A DNA stretch of 39,189 nucleotides from Lachnospiraceae bacterium (GCA_013316825.1 WSLY01000023.1:410-39598); one strand, 5' to 3'. Positions 8,525 through 18,421 are shown, counted from the first letter of the stretch. Numbers and translations: made by a program. Notes: a model not told the origin generated them from the sequence alone.

Positions 8525-10273
8525 TTAAATCTTAAAACGTCTCATGTGTTCTGCAAGTGTGAAGGAAGCCTCCGATACGGTTTCGGTGCTTTTTGCCATC
8601 GTTTTGCTTTCGTTTGAAATCTGCAGGGAGGTTTCTGCAAGCACGCGGGTGGAGGCAAGGATTTCCTCCGCACTGGCAGACTGTTCCTGCGACAGGGCGG
8701 CAATGTTTGCCGCAACGTCGTCTACATGGTGTATCTGCTCTACAATATGTTTAAGTACGCCGCCGGTTTCGGAAACATCCTGATAAATACAGTCAAAAAT
8801 CTCGCGGGAAGCGGCAATGCGGGAGGAGTTGTCCTCTATGTACGTGACGCTTTCATTGGTGCGCTCTGTCATGTCTTCTACTTGATGATTTACTTCATCA
8901 ATAATATGTGCAATCTGTGTTGCGGAGGAAGAACTGATGTCAGCAAGCTTTCGGATTTCGTCCGCTACAACGGCAAAGCCCTTTCCTGCTTCTCCGGCAC
9001 GGGCGGCTTCTATGGCGGCGTTTAAGGAAAGCAGGTTCGTCTGCTCTGCAATTTCACTGATAAGCTGTACAATAGAATTAATCTGTTCTGTGGAAGCGCC
9101 GACCATGCCGACGGCTTCCTTTAGGTTCTGCATGGCGGATACGATGACCGCCATGGCTGCCGATGTCTGCTCCATATCCTCCCTGCCTTTTGCGGCGACA
9201 ATGACGGTCTGCTGCATTTTTTCATCGGCGGCGATGCCGTCCTGATTGGTACTGTCTACTACTGCCGCCAGGGTGGAAGCGTGCTGTGCCAGCTCTTGAA
9301 TGGCGTCGGCAACCTGGTCTAAGGTTACCTGCATATCGCCCATGGATTCTGCCTGTGTCTCGGAAGTATCCGATAAGGCTTCGGAAACTGTTTTGGCAAA
9401 AGCGGAATGCTCGCTTAGCTGGTCGGAGACCGTGCGGATATCTGTGATAACCTCCCGCATGACAACGATAAAATCTTCCAATGCGCTGCTCATAACGGCA
9501 ATTTCATCATTGCCGGAAGCGGAAATATTGACGGAAAAGTCGCCGTCTGCAATGGTGGTAAGCGTGCCGGTCAGCCTTTTGACGGGCGCAAGGATGCGGC
9601 TGATAATGACGCTGACTAGAATCGTGACGGTAAAAAGAAGCGCTGCGATAATCAGTATCATACGGATATTGATGGCAATCAGGTCGTCCGTCACATAGGA
9701 CTCGGGAAGGCAGGCAACCATTGCCCACGGCATACCGGAGAAAGGCTGCGTGATAACATAATAGCTTGCAGAGCCGTCGCGAAGCTTGTTTACCGGCAAG
9801 TCTCCGCTTTTGGGAATGGTGCGCAGCATCTGGGCAATCTGTCCCAGATAGGAATTGGCATCGGTATCGTAAATGCTGGTATTTTTAATATTATTTTCGT
9901 CGTGCGCCAGAATCTGACCGGTTTCGGTATTGACTAAAAAAGCATAGCCGCAGTCCATCACGGAAAGCCGTTCAATTTTGGTATAGATGGACCAGAGCGA
10001 GCTGGGATGGTTAAAGATTTCTTCATAGGCTTCGCCGATGGAGGAGGAGCTTGTGGAAGTCACCATGCTTATGGTAATTTCCTGCATTGCGGCAAGGGAT
10101 TCCTGCCTGAGCGTGCGCACGGCAGAATCTGTCATAGTCTGCCTGCTGTTTACGAAGTTTACAATCAGAAGGATGGAAAAAGAGACAAAGAAGCTGGGAA
10201 TAATGGTAAGCAGCAGCTTTTTTAAAATGCCCGTTTTTCTTTGTGCTTTTGGTATGGAACTGGTTTTTGACAT
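8525..10273 (-). CDS. Methyl-accepting chemotaxis protein with periplasmic sensor domain
   Basis: Transmembrane chemoreceptor of 582 residues. Order: short basic N-terminus, TM1 about 19-42, an extracellular Cache-like sensor domain about 43-200 ([18 protein letters not shown] and the following segment), TM2 about 205-227, HAMP about 228-282, and a coiled-coil signalling domain to the C-terminus. The conserved tip that contacts CheA/Che[25 protein letters not shown], begins near residue 403. The start has GGGAGG 8 bases upstream. The ligand cannot be predicted. No che genes are nearby, so it acts with a chemotaxis system encoded elsewhere. It is convergent with the araD operon and separated from it by 10 bases. 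Confidence 0.95.
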   Translation of the reverse strand: MSKTSSIPKAQRKTGILKKLLLTIIPSFFVSFSILLIVNFVNSRQTMTDSAVRTLRQESLAAMQEITISMVTSTSSSSIGEAYEEIFNHPSSLWSIYTKIERLSVMDCGYAFLVNTETGQILAHDENNIKNTSIYDTDANSYLGQIAQMLRTIPKSGDLPVNKLRDGSASYYVITQPFSGMPWAMVACLPESYVTDDLIAINIRMILIIAALLFTVTILVSVIISRILAPVKRLTGTLTTIADGDFSVNISASGNDEIAVMSSALEDFIVVMREVITDIRTVSDQLSEHSAFAKTVSEALSDTSETQAESMGDMQVTLDQVADAIQELAQHASTLAAVVDSTNQDGIAADEKMQQTVIVAAKGREDMEQTSAAMAVIVSAMQNLKEAVGMVGASTEQINSIVQLISEIAEQTNLLSLNAAIEAARAGEAGKGFAVVADEIRKLADISSSSATQIAHIIDEVNHQVEDMTERTNESVTYIEDNSSRIAASREIFDCIYQDVSETGGVLKHIVEQIHHVDDVAANIAALSQEQSASAEEILASTRVLAETSLQISNESKTMAKSTETVSEASFTLAEHMRRFKI

Positions 10274-10361
10274 GTGACGGACCTCCCGTATATAAATGCA
10301 TTTCTATTCATAAAATTATCATAAATTCCGTAAATAATCAATGAAATATTCAGGCAATGTC

Positions 10362-10390
10362 TTGTTTTCTGCATTGGGGCGTGCTAATAG
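10362..10390 (+). promoter_or_regulatory. Possible promoter of the DUF2974 gene
   Basis: TTGTTT (10362-10367) and TAATAG (10385-10390) are spaced 17 bases apart, 28 bases before the start codon. The match is moderate. Confidence 0.35.
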
Positions 10391-10417
10391 TATACATAGA
10401 GGAAAGGCGGTGGCGGC

Positions 10418-11539
10418 ATGGCGGATACCATAATTGAATATGTAAAAAAATATGGGGAGTATTCCTTTCTGGAAAAGCCGATGAATGATGTGGACAGTCT
10501 GGCGCTCTGCCAGTTCTGCTACCTGAAATTTGACGGTATGGTGCCGCTTGTGACAGAAAATAAAAGGTCAGTTACCATACAGGAGCTGATGGCGCATAAG
10601 GATTATGAGAAATTGTACGCGGATGAGCGGTTTGAAAAAAATAACAGGGCGCTTTTTGAGGCAATGGTGAACAGCTCTCGTTTTAAGACGCTGAAAATGA
10701 ATTGCTATATCAATATTGTGGAGACGGAATGGGAAACCCAGTTTTCTGCGATAACGTTTTTTTTGGAAGACGGCACCATGTATATCGCCTATCGTGGAAC
10801 GGACGAAACTATCGTGGGCTGGAAAGAGGATTTTAACATGGCGTTCCAGTCTCCCGTCCCGGGACAGGCGTATGCGGCAAAATATTTGAATATGGTGACG
10901 GGAAAGCTGCACAACTGTTTTTATCTGGGAGGACATTCCAAGGGAGGCAATCTGGCAGTATATGCAGCCATGACCTGCTCCGAGCAGGTACGGGAGCGTA
11001 TTTTGAAAATTTACAGCATGGATGGACCGGGATTTCGCAGGGAAGTGCTGGAGGGCTGCGCTTATGAGCAGATTGCGGATAAAATTATCAAAATACTGCC
11101 GCATTCTTCTCTGATAGGAATGCTTTTTGAAACTTCTCCGCAGGTAAAGGTGGTGGAGAGCCGGACGTTTGGGCTTTTACAGCACGACCCTTATACGTGG
11201 CTGATAGCCGAGGATGACTTTGTCTATGTAAAGGGACTTTACAAATCAAGAAAACATGCTGATGAGACACTGAACAAGTGGGTGGAAACTCTGGATGAGA
11301 AGCAGCGGCGTATCTTTGTGGATACCCTGTATCAGGTGGTCTCTGCATCCAAGGCAGAGAACCTGATAGAACTTTCCGCAGACTGGAAAAAGAGCATGAA
11401 CGGCATGATATCGGCATTAAAGGAAGTGGACGGGGAAACAAAGCGGGCTCTGAAAGAGATGATTCGAGCACTTTTTGAAATTGCACTGGAGCGGGTAAAA
11501 CCGAAAAAATCAAAGCAGAAGCGAGCGAAAGAAGCATAA
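10418..11539 (+). CDS. DUF2974 (Mbeg1-like) alpha/beta-hydrolase
   Basis: Protein of 373 residues with a lipase-like core. The nucleophile elbow is GGHSKGGNLAVYAA with S174; the preceding strand TMYIAYRGTDETIVGWKEDFN resembles the lid-side motif of class-3-lipase-like and DUF2974 proteins; SMDGPGF follows. The C-terminal 80 residues are helical and end in a very basic tail (KPKKSKQKRAKEA). No signal peptide, so a cytoplasmic hydrolase is likely. The substrate is unknown. The last 30 bases overlap the convergent amidotransferase gene. Confidence 0.82.
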   Translation: MADTIIEYVKKYGEYSFLEKPMNDVDSLALCQFCYLKFDGMVPLVTENKRSVTIQELMAHKDYEKLYADERFEKNNRALFEAMVNSSRFKTLKMNCYINIVETEWETQFSAITFFLEDGTMYIAYRGTDETIVGWKEDFNMAFQSPVPGQAYAAKYLNMVTGKLHNCFYLGGHSKGGNLAVYAAMTCSEQVRERILKIYSMDGPGFRREVLEGCAYEQIADKIIKILPHSSLIGMLFETSPQVKVVESRTFGLLQHDPYTWLIAEDDFVYVKGLYKSRKHADETLNKWVETLDEKQRRIFVDTLYQVVSASKAENLIELSADWKKSMNGMISALKEVDGETKRALKEMIRALFEIALERVKPKKSKQKRAKEA

Positions 11540-12160
11540 AAGCTTATCCCCGTCGGGCGCGAGACGCTCCGGATGCCATTGTACGCCATAGATGGGGAGC
11601 TTTTCGTGAAAAATAGCTTCCGGCGCGGGAGAAGGCGAAGCGTACTGGGCGAGTAAAAGGCCTTTGCCGAGACGCCCCAGACATTGATGGTGGGCGCTGT
11701 TGACAACCAGACTGCTGCCGTATATGGCATACAGGAAGGTGCCGTGTACGATAGCGGTGTCGTGCATCTGGTCCCCGTTTTGGTACTGGTGAAGAACGGC
11801 ATCCTCCATATGCTGTATGATAGTACCGCCAAAAAAGACGTTGAGAATCTGCATTCCTTTGCAAATTCCCAGCACCGGCTTGCGGCAGCGGATTGCCTGC
11901 TCGACAGCTTCTAGCTGCAAAATGTCCAGTTCGGTATCGATATGCCTCGAGCCGTTGTTTTTTTGTCCAAAAAAAGCAGGCGTGATATCTCCGCCGCCCG
12001 GCAGGAGTACGCCGCCGCAGGAATAGATTTTGTTTGGGGAGAGGGTGGTGAAGCAGGGAATTCCCAGACGGGAAAGCGCGGCTTCATAGTTGCAGGTATC
12101 CTCCCTGCGTCCGATGATGGCGACAGGGCATTTTTTTGACTGAGGGTAATTTTCTGGCAT
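11510..12160 (-). CDS. Class-I glutamine amidotransferase, gamma-glutamyl-GABA hydrolase (PuuD/peptidase C26) type
   Basis: Protein of 216 residues with the triad of the glutamine amidotransferase fold: C100 in VLGICKGMQ, H196 and E198 in QWHPER. The segment LLPGGGDITPAFFGQ is typical of the peptidase C26 family that hydrolyses gamma-glutamyl amides such as gamma-glutamyl-GABA. It is shorter than E. coli PuuD (about 254) and no polyamine genes are nearby, so the natural substrate is open. No ribosome binding site precedes the ATG. The kinase remnant lies upstream on the same strand. Confidence 0.85.
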   Translation of the reverse strand: MPENYPQSKKCPVAIIGRREDTCNYEAALSRLGIPCFTTLSPNKIYSCGGVLLPGGGDITPAFFGQKNNGSRHIDTELDILQLEAVEQAIRCRKPVLGICKGMQILNVFFGGTIIQHMEDAVLHQYQNGDQMHDTAIVHGTFLYAIYGSSLVVNSAHHQCLGRLGKGLLLAQYASPSPAPEAIFHEKLPIYGVQWHPERLAPDGDKLLCFFRSLLL

Positions 12161-12220
12161 GGGATTGTGTCCGCATTGTTTTTTTTATTGTATGCAGGGG
12201 TGGGAAGAAAAATGACGGTG

Positions 12221-12661
12221 TCAGTTACAATGCAGAGTCCGTTCCCAAGCTTCGCGCAATGCCTGCAATGATTGGTAACGCGCTTCTCTTGCTTCGCTTA
12301 CGGCTTTTTTTGCAACACAAAAAGCAGCATCCGAAAGCTGCCATGTCTCGCGGGTACGATTGTAATTTCCAAATAAAGCAAATGCCATTGCGCCGGCAGT
12401 ATAAACGTTCGTTATTTCATCAATATCTGCGTGCAGCCGGTACTCTTCGGGGGACTGGAAAAGGGCGCTGCCCCACATTCTGCCCATATCGTTTCGGCAG
12501 GGCTGTTTTCTAAAAAAATCAATATCGCAGATAGTAGTGCGGTGGTTTTCAAAATCATATAAGATGCTGCCGTCATAAAAGTCGATGGCGACATATCCGT
12601 TCCTAACGACATAGCAAAGAAAATCAAGTATATCACGGAAAACCTTGCTATTAACATACAA
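12221..12661 (-). pseudogene. Remnant of a serine/threonine-kinase-like protein: C-lobe only
   Basis: The 146-codon frame corresponds to the C-terminal half of a eukaryotic-like kinase fold. AIDFYDGSILYD aligns with the catalytic loop (catalytic Asp kept, the following Lys and Asn replaced by Tyr and Ser), CDIDFF with the DFG region, FQSPEEY with the APE motif, and DEITNVYTAGAMAF with the helix-F Asp. The ATP-binding N-lobe with its Lys is missing: upstream in frame there is a TAA eight codons before a TTG, and no N-lobe-like sequence in the next 180 bases, which instead form the upstream region of the fucosidase gene. No start codon with a ribosome binding site is seen. Most simply this is a 5'-truncated gene. 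A short functional pseudokinase cannot be excluded. Confidence 0.65.
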
Positions 12662-12771
12662 CTTTTCTTGTGAGAAGCTTTTTTAATGATAGTGGAAATT
12701 TTAGGGAAAATTGGTTTGTATAACGGTAAAAAGCTGTAAAAATAGCAGTAGGAAAAAAATGTCTTCTCCTG

Positions 12772-12777
12772 TATAAT
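12772..12777 (+). promoter_or_regulatory. Probable -10 element upstream of the GH95 gene
   Basis: A perfect TATAAT at 12772-12777, 73 bases before the chosen start. No good -35 hexamer is seen 16-18 bases upstream, which would fit a regulated promoter. Confidence 0.4.
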
Positions 12778-12850
12778 ATGGATAGCGATGCGGCAAGGGC
12801 AGGGCGGCAGGGTATGCGGTTTGCTGCTGCTTAAGGAAAAGAGAGAGGAT

Positions 12851-15073
12851 ATGAGTGCGGTTATGAGCAGATTGTGGTATAAACAGCCGGCGGCTGCGTG
12901 GGAGGAAGCGCTTCCCTTGGGAAATGGCAGAATGGGAGCCATGGTATTTGGCAGGATAGCGGACGAGCAGATTCAGGTCAATGAGGATAGCATGTGGTAT
13001 GGAGGGAAGGCGGACAGAACCAATCCCGATACCTTGCGGTATCTCCCCCAAATCAGGGAGTTTATTTTAAGCGGAGAGATACAGAAGGCGGAAAGGCTGA
13101 TGAAGATGGCGATGTCGGGCTGTCCTGACAGCGCGCATCCTTATCAGACGCTGGGTAATATCCATTTTGCATTTGAAAATATAGGTTCGGTTACAGCATA
13201 TGAGCGCAGTCTTGATGTGGACAGGGCAGTGTATACGAATACGTTTACGGCAGACGGCATTCGTTATCGGAGAGAGCTGTTTTTGTCCGTGCCGGATGAT
13301 GTGATGGTTATGCGGATATGCGCGGATAAAAAGAGCGCTATTACCTTTCAGGCGCTTTTACGGCGGGAAAAATTTTTTGACGGAGTAAAAAAAGCGGGAG
13401 AGGACGGCATTTGTCTGTACGGCAATCTGGGGAAAGGCGGTTTTGACTTTGCCATGCAGCTTACGGCGTATCCGAAAGGCGGCAGCGTGCAGGTGATTGG
13501 GGAGCATCTTTTGGTGGAGGATGCGGACGAGGTGCTTCTGTATTTCTGTGCCGGCACCACCTATCGTATGCAGGACGTGGAAAAAGAAATTGACACATGC
13601 ATCCGGCAGGCGGCAAAAAAGCCGTATGAGGAGCTGCTTGGCAGGCATGTGGCGGATTACAGGGCATTGTACGACAGGGTAGCGTTTTCTCTGGGCGATT
13701 TGTCCGCGTTCGACGCCGTTCCGACGGATAAGCGGATGCAGCTTGCCGCGGAGGGAAGCGTGGACGAGGGGCTTTCTAAGCTCTATTTTGACTATGGCAG
13801 GTATCTTCTGATTTCCTGCAGCAGGGAGGGGACGCTGCCTGCGACCCTGCAGGGGATTTGGAACAAGGACATGCTGCCTCCCTGGGACTGTAAATATACG
13901 ATTAATATTAATATACAAATGAACTACTGGCCTGCGGAGGTATGCAATCTTTCAGAGTGCCACAGACCGCTTTTGGAGCTGATTCGGAAAATGGTGGAAA
14001 ACGGCAGGGACACAGCGCGGCGTATGTATGGCTGCCGCGGCTTTATGGCGCACCACAACACGGATATCTGGGGTGACTGTGTGACACAGGACCATTGGCT
14101 GCCGGGTTCTTTCTGGGTGATGGGAGCCGCTTGGCTCTGCACCCACCAGTGGACGCATTATATGTATACGCAGGACAAGGAATTTCTGGCGGAAAGTTTT
14201 CCCATTATGCGGGAGGCTGCGCTTTTCTTTTTGGATTTCTGCATAGAAGACGGCGGTTACTTAAAAACATGTCCTTCCGTATCGCCGGAAAATACGTTTA
14301 TTCTGCCCAATGGTGAAAAAGGCTCCAATACCGCCGGCGTCACCATGGACAATCAGATTCTGCGCGATTTGTTTGGACAGTGTATACAGGCGGCAGAGAT
14401 TTTGGGCGTCTCTGATGAACTGAATGAGCAGATAAAGGCGGCAAGCGAGAAGCTGATGCCCACGCGGATAGGCAGAAAGGGCAATATTTTAGAATGGCAG
14501 GAGGACTATGAGGAGGCGGAGCCCGGGCACAGGCATATTTCCCATCTTTACGGGCTGCATCCGTCGGAGCAGATTACCATGGACGGCACCCCCGAGCTTG
14601 CAAAAGCGGCGCGGGTGACGCTGGAAAGGCGGCTTTCCCATGGCGGCGGGCATACGGGCTGGAGCCGCGCGTGGATTATCAACCATTATGCCAAGCTTTG
14701 GGACGGCGAAGCAGCTTATCACAATCTGGAACAGATATTGGCAAAATCCACGCTGCCCAATCTGTTTGACAATCATCCGCCTTTTCAGATTGACGGCAAT
14801 TTTGGCGCCACGGCAGCCATTGCAGAGATGTTGGTGCAGAGCACTTCCCAGAGAATCGTGCTTCTGCCTGCCCTGCCGGCAGTGTGGAAAAGCGGCTTTG
14901 TCAAAGGGCTGTGCGTAAAGGGCGGCGCAGAGGTGGATATCTGCTGGCAGGACGGCGTACTGACCCGTGCAGTAATACGGGCAAAGCACGGTATTTGCAC
15001 GAAGGTGCGCTATAGGGATGAGACAATGGAGCTTATCCTAAAGGCGGGAGAGGAAAGGATTGTGCAGTTTTAG
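12851..15073 (+). CDS. GH95 alpha-L-fucosidase (or alpha-L-galactosidase)
   Basis: Cytoplasmic glycoside hydrolase of 740 residues, lacking a signal peptide. The N-terminal beta domain starts with WEEALPLGNGRMGAMVFG and NEDSMWYGG, both typical of family GH95. The catalytic (alpha/alpha)6 barrel holds the asparagines N352 and N354 in TININIQMNYWP, the acid E548 in LEWQEDYEE and D648 in QIDGNFGATAAIAEML, matching the Asn/Asn/Glu/Asp set of the bifidobacterial 1,2-alpha-L-fucosidase. The likely substrate is the terminal fucose on host glycans or plant polymers. The ATG at 12851 is preferred (GAGAGG just upstream); 12863 is an alternative, and a longer frame from 12788 adds residues not found in the family. 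The SGNH esterase gene follows after 64 bases, probably cotranscribed. Confidence 0.93.
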   Translation: MSAVMSRLWYKQPAAAWEEALPLGNGRMGAMVFGRIADEQIQVNEDSMWYGGKADRTNPDTLRYLPQIREFILSGEIQKAERLMKMAMSGCPDSAHPYQTLGNIHFAFENIGSVTAYERSLDVDRAVYTNTFTADGIRYRRELFLSVPDDVMVMRICADKKSAITFQALLRREKFFDGVKKAGEDGICLYGNLGKGGFDFAMQLTAYPKGGSVQVIGEHLLVEDADEVLLYFCAGTTYRMQDVEKEIDTCIRQAAKKPYEELLGRHVADYRALYDRVAFSLGDLSAFDAVPTDKRMQLAAEGSVDEGLSKLYFDYGRYLLISCSREGTLPATLQGIWNKDMLPPWDCKYTININIQMNYWPAEVCNLSECHRPLLELIRKMVENGRDTARRMYGCRGFMAHHNTDIWGDCVTQDHWLPGSFWVMGAAWLCTHQWTHYMYTQDKEFLAESFPIMREAALFFLDFCIEDGGYLKTCPSVSPENTFILPNGEKGSNTAGVTMDNQILRDLFGQCIQAAEILGVSDELNEQIKAASEKLMPTRIGRKGNILEWQEDYEEAEPGHRHISHLYGLHPSEQITMDGTPELAKAARVTLERRLSHGGGHTGWSRAWIINHYAKLWDGEAAYHNLEQILAKSTLPNLFDNHPPFQIDGNFGATAAIAEMLVQSTSQRIVLLPALPAVWKSGFVKGLCVKGGAEVDICWQDGVLTRAVIRAKHGICTKVRYRDETMELILKAGEERIVQF

Positions 15074-15137
15074 GGCGAAAGCGAATGCCGGAGCTTCACA
15101 TAGCCAAGAGAAAAGCGATGCAGAAACGGAGTAAATC

Positions 15138-15803
15138 ATGAAAACAAAAATCGTATGCATGGGAGACAGTATCACGGAGGGCTTCGGCGTAGAGGAGCGG
15201 GAGAGCTATCCCTACAGGCTGGGCGTGATGCTGGGAGAGGACTACGAGGTAGTAAACAAAGGCGTCTGCTGCAGTACCGCCATGAACCTGAAGCTTGACG
15301 GGCAGGTGATGGGTTTTCCCTATGTGAGACAGGAAAGATACAGGGAAGCACTGGCGGAAAAGGGTGACATCTATGTGATACTGCTTGGCACAAATGATGC
15401 GCAGGACGGGATGGACGACGTGGAGGATGTTGTCAATCCGCTGTCAAATATGATTAGCAGAAAGGGAGAATTTGTATCCTGCTATCAGGCTATCATCGAC
15501 AGCGTGCGGGAGAGCGCGCCGGATGCCGCCATTTATATCGGGATTCCAGCACCCGTGCAAAAGTGTATCTGGCGCAGGCATCAAGAACGTTATCTTCAGG
15601 AGCTTATGCCGTTTTTTGAAGAAATTTTTGCGGCAAATCCGGATATCAAAAAGATTGATGTGCATGCTGCTTTTTCAGGGCTTGACAAAGAAAAGGTGTC
15701 AGCTTTGTATCAGTCTGACGGGCTGCATCCCAATCCGGCGGGGCTGCAGTTGATTGCCGATACGGTGTACAGTGCCTTGTACCTGCATGATGCCGGTTGT
15801 TAA
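15138..15803 (+). CDS. SGNH/GDSL-type esterase
   Basis: Hydrolase of 221 residues with the four SGNH blocks: S11 in CMGDSITEG, Gly near KGVCCSTA, N86 in LLGTNDAQD, and the D194/H197 pair in SDGLHPN. No signal peptide, so it acts in the cytoplasm. Its position after a GH95 fucosidase suggests it removes acetyl or other ester groups from imported oligosaccharides (inference); lysophospholipase or arylesterase activity cannot be excluded. The ATG has CGGAG 7 bases upstream. Confidence 0.88.
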   Translation: MKTKIVCMGDSITEGFGVEERESYPYRLGVMLGEDYEVVNKGVCCSTAMNLKLDGQVMGFPYVRQERYREALAEKGDIYVILLGTNDAQDGMDDVEDVVNPLSNMISRKGEFVSCYQAIIDSVRESAPDAAIYIGIPAPVQKCIWRRHQERYLQELMPFFEEIFAANPDIKKIDVHAAFSGLDKEKVSALYQSDGLHPNPAGLQLIADTVYSALYLHDAGC

Positions 15804-15821
15804 GAGGAGCAGAAATAAAGG

Positions 15822-15850
15822 TTGACTTTAACGCGTTGATGTACTATAAA
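15822..15850 (+). promoter_or_regulatory. Sigma-70-type promoter of the trpB2 gene
   Basis: TTGACT (15822-15827) and TATAAA (15845-15850) are separated by 17 bases, 40 bases before the start codon, indicating transcription independent of the esterase gene. Confidence 0.8.
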
Positions 15851-15890
15851 TAAAAGAGTACTTTGTTTTTGCAGCAAGAAAGGATAACAT

Positions 15891-17270
15891 ATGAGCGAAG
15901 AGAAAAAGATTCCTTACAAAATTTACTTAGAAGAAAGTGAAATGCCGAAGCAGTGGTATAATGTGCGTGCGGACATGAAGAATAAGCCCGCGCCCCTGTT
16001 AAATCCTGCAACCTTAAAGCCTATGGAGTATGAGGACCTGCGTCCTGTATTCTGTGACGAGCTGATTAAGCAGGAGCTGGATGATGTGACGGCATATATT
16101 GATATTCCGCAGGAAATACAGGACTTTTATAAAATGTACCGCCCGTCGCCTCTTGTGCGTGCGTACTGTCTGGAGAAGGAGCTGGATACGCCGGCAAAAA
16201 TTTACTACAAGTTTGAGGGCAACAACACCAGCGGCAGCCATAAGCTGAATTCTGCCATTGCGCAGGCGTATTACGCAAAGAAACAGGGCTTAAAGGGCGT
16301 TACCACGGAGACGGGAGCCGGACAGTGGGGAACGGCGCTGTCCATGGCGTGCGCCTATCTTGGGCTTGACTGCAGGGTATATATGGTAAAGGTTTCTTAT
16401 GAGCAGAAACCGTTCAGACGCGAAGTGATGCGGACTTATGGCGCAAGCGTGACACCTTCTCCCTCCGAGACTACGGCGGTGGGCAGAAAGATTCTGGCAG
16501 AGCATCCCGGGACGACGGGCAGTCTGGGCTGCGCAATTTCGGAAGCAGTGGAAGCGGCGACGGGTCAGGAAGGATACCGCTATGTGCTGGGAAGCGTATT
16601 AAATCAAGTGCTGCTGCACCAGTCTGTGATTGGCTTGGAGACCAAGGCGGCGCTTGACAAATATAACATTACGCCTGATGTCATTATTGGCTGTGCCGGC
16701 GGCGGCTCTAATCTGGGCGGTCTGATTTCTCCGTTTATGGGAGAAAAGCTGCGCGGGGAAAAGGATTACCGTTTTATTGCGGTGGAGCCTGCTTCCTGTC
16801 CCAGCTTTACAAGAGGAAAATTTGCCTATGACTTCTGCGATACGGGAATGGTATGTCCGCTGGCGAAGATGTATACGCTGGGCAGCGGCTTTATTCCTTC
16901 AGCAAGTCACGCGGGCGGACTCCGCTATCACGGTATGAGCTCCACGCTTTCCCAGCTTTATCATGACGGACTGATGGAAGCAGTTGCAGTGGAACAGACG
17001 AGCGTATTTGAGGCAGCGCAGAAGTTTGCAAGAATTGAAGGCATTCTGCCTGCGCCGGAGAGCAGTCACGCCATTCGTGCGGCAATCGACGAGGCGATGA
17101 GGTGTAAGGAGACAGGCGAGGAAAAGACCATTGTATTCGGTCTTACCGGAACCGGCTATTTTGACATGGTGGCATATCAGCGCTACAATGACGGGGAAAT
17201 GTCGGACTATATTCCGACGGATGCGGATTTGCAGAAAGGTCTCGACGGGCTTCCCAAGGTGGAGGCGTAA
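15891..17270 (+). CDS. trpB: TrpB2-type tryptophan synthase beta subunit
   Basis: PLP enzyme of 459 residues joining indole and serine to make tryptophan. The Schiff-base lysine is K118 in NNTSGSHKLNSA; TETGAGQWG, the phosphate-binding CAGGGSNLGGL and GLTGTGYFD are present. The long N-terminal extension with RPSPLVRA and the overall length mark the TrpB2 (stand-alone) branch rather than the TrpA-partnered TrpB1, which is about 400 residues. No other trp gene is in the window, and it has its own promoter and terminator, so it may salvage indole (for example from other gut bacteria) or act as a serine deaminase; that is inference. The ribosome binding site AAAGGA lies 7 bases before the ATG. 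Confidence 0.94.
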   Translation: MSEEKKIPYKIYLEESEMPKQWYNVRADMKNKPAPLLNPATLKPMEYEDLRPVFCDELIKQELDDVTAYIDIPQEIQDFYKMYRPSPLVRAYCLEKELDTPAKIYYKFEGNNTSGSHKLNSAIAQAYYAKKQGLKGVTTETGAGQWGTALSMACAYLGLDCRVYMVKVSYEQKPFRREVMRTYGASVTPSPSETTAVGRKILAEHPGTTGSLGCAISEAVEAATGQEGYRYVLGSVLNQVLLHQSVIGLETKAALDKYNITPDVIIGCAGGGSNLGGLISPFMGEKLRGEKDYRFIAVEPASCPSFTRGKFAYDFCDTGMVCPLAKMYTLGSGFIPSASHAGGLRYHGMSSTLSQLYHDGLMEAVAVEQTSVFEAAQKFARIEGILPAPESSHAIRAAIDEAMRCKETGEEKTIVFGLTGTGYFDMVAYQRYNDGEMSDYIPTDADLQKGLDGLPKVEA

Positions 17271-17320
17271 GCATTTTGAAGAGAAAGCTTTGTATAAAAA
17301 GAAGACAGTGAAGGAAGAAG

Positions 17321-17350
17321 ACCCCTTTTCTAAGAGAAGAGGGGTTTTTT
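17321..17350 (+). terminator. Terminator of the trpB2 gene
   Basis: A stem ACCCCTtTTCT / AGAAgAGGGGT with a short AAG loop runs 17320-17345 and is followed by TTTTT. It separates trpB2 from the convergent AraC-type gene. Confidence 0.9.
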
Positions 17351-17359
17351 GCGGCGGTG

Positions 17360-18238
17360 TCAGCTTACGCTCAGTCCTGCATATTTTTTGGGGGAGATGC
17401 CGACCGCTTTTGTAAATGCCTTGAAGAAATTGCTATAGTCGGCAAAACCGCTTTTTTCAAACGCTTCGCCTACGCCTGCGCCTTCGTTTAACAGCGCCTT
17501 GGCTATGCTGATTCTTCTGGCGGTAATATATTTGTTTATGGTAGTGCCGGTCGCCGACTTAAAGATACGGCAGATATAGGATTCGCTTAGAAAGAACTCG
17601 CCGGCAAGCGTGTCAATCGTGATGGGAGCGCTGATATTGCGGTTGATATAGGAAAGAATATCGTCGACCTGACGATTGTATTTATAGCCGGAAAGCTCCT
17701 TGTCCGGCGTTTTGGCAGGCTGTCTGCGGCAGGAGGTCTTAAAAAGATAGTTAATCAGGGAAAGCAGCTCCATAAAGGCTGCCTGCTCGATGATATCATG
17801 GGCATAGCCTTTGGCAGAAAGCATTTTGCCTACAAAATATAAAAAACGTTTCTGCTGTTCCTTGCTCAGGGAAAGCTTATGGCTGATTCCTCCCTCTCTG
17901 TGAGAAAAGCAATAGTCCAAATCGGTTTCTGCGGTGGAGAGCGTTTTTACATACTCGGGGTGTATGGAAAGCACAATGCGCTCATGGACGCAGCTGTCTA
18001 TCTGCGTCAGCTTGTGGCTTTCATACTGGTTTATAATAAAGAGGTCACCGGAAGCAATGCTGTAAAAACGATTGTCTATCAGGAACTGCCTGCCGCCGGA
18101 AATGGAATAGTACAATTCATAGCAGTCATGGATATGCATGTCCATGGCTTTTTCTTCTTTGTAGAGATGTGCGATGGAGAAGGTATGTGTGGCAAGGCAG
18201 TTTTCAATAGCCTGTCTGCAGGAGGTCAATTCTTCCAT
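17360..18238 (-). CDS. AraC-family transcriptional regulator with cupin-like sensor domain
   Basis: Regulator of 292 residues. The N-terminal half (about 10-150) has the cupin pattern of sugar-binding AraC proteins: HIHDCYELYYSISGG followed by YSIASGDLFIINQYESH. The C-terminal 100 residues carry two helix-turn-helix units, including LAGEFFLSESYICRIFKSATG and VGEAFEKSGFADYSNFFKAFTKAVGISPKKY. It diverges from the kduI operon across a 257-base region with two palindromes, so it most likely activates that operon in response to a uronate intermediate (inference from position). The ATG has AAAGGA 7-8 bases upstream. Confidence 0.92.
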   Translation of the reverse strand: MEELTSCRQAIENCLATHTFSIAHLYKEEKAMDMHIHDCYELYYSISGGRQFLIDNRFYSIASGDLFIINQYESHKLTQIDSCVHERIVLSIHPEYVKTLSTAETDLDYCFSHREGGISHKLSLSKEQQKRFLYFVGKMLSAKGYAHDIIEQAAFMELLSLINYLFKTSCRRQPAKTPDKELSGYKYNRQVDDILSYINRNISAPITIDTLAGEFFLSESYICRIFKSATGTTINKYITARRISIAKALLNEGAGVGEAFEKSGFADYSNFFKAFTKAVGISPKKYAGLSVS

Positions 18239-18353
18239 AATGTATCCTTTCCAAATTCATTTTGAAAAACAGGATTCTTTGGTTTATTATAATCCAACTG
18301 TTCAAGATATGCAATGTTTTGACTAATATTTGAATAGAAATAGATAATTTGGT

Positions 18354-18368
18354 TTTGTATAATACAAA
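18354..18368. promoter_or_regulatory. Palindromic operator candidate TTTGTATAATACAAA
   Basis: Perfect 7-bp arms around one central base, in the AraC/kduI divergent region. It resembles GntR/FadR-type operators in form and contains a TATAAT/TATTAT-like core on both strands, so it may also overlap a -10 element for the regulator gene. Confidence 0.5.
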
Positions 18369-18421
18369 GTAAGAACATAAAAACCATGCGAAAAGGTATG
18401 GCAATCAATGGAAGATTATGC

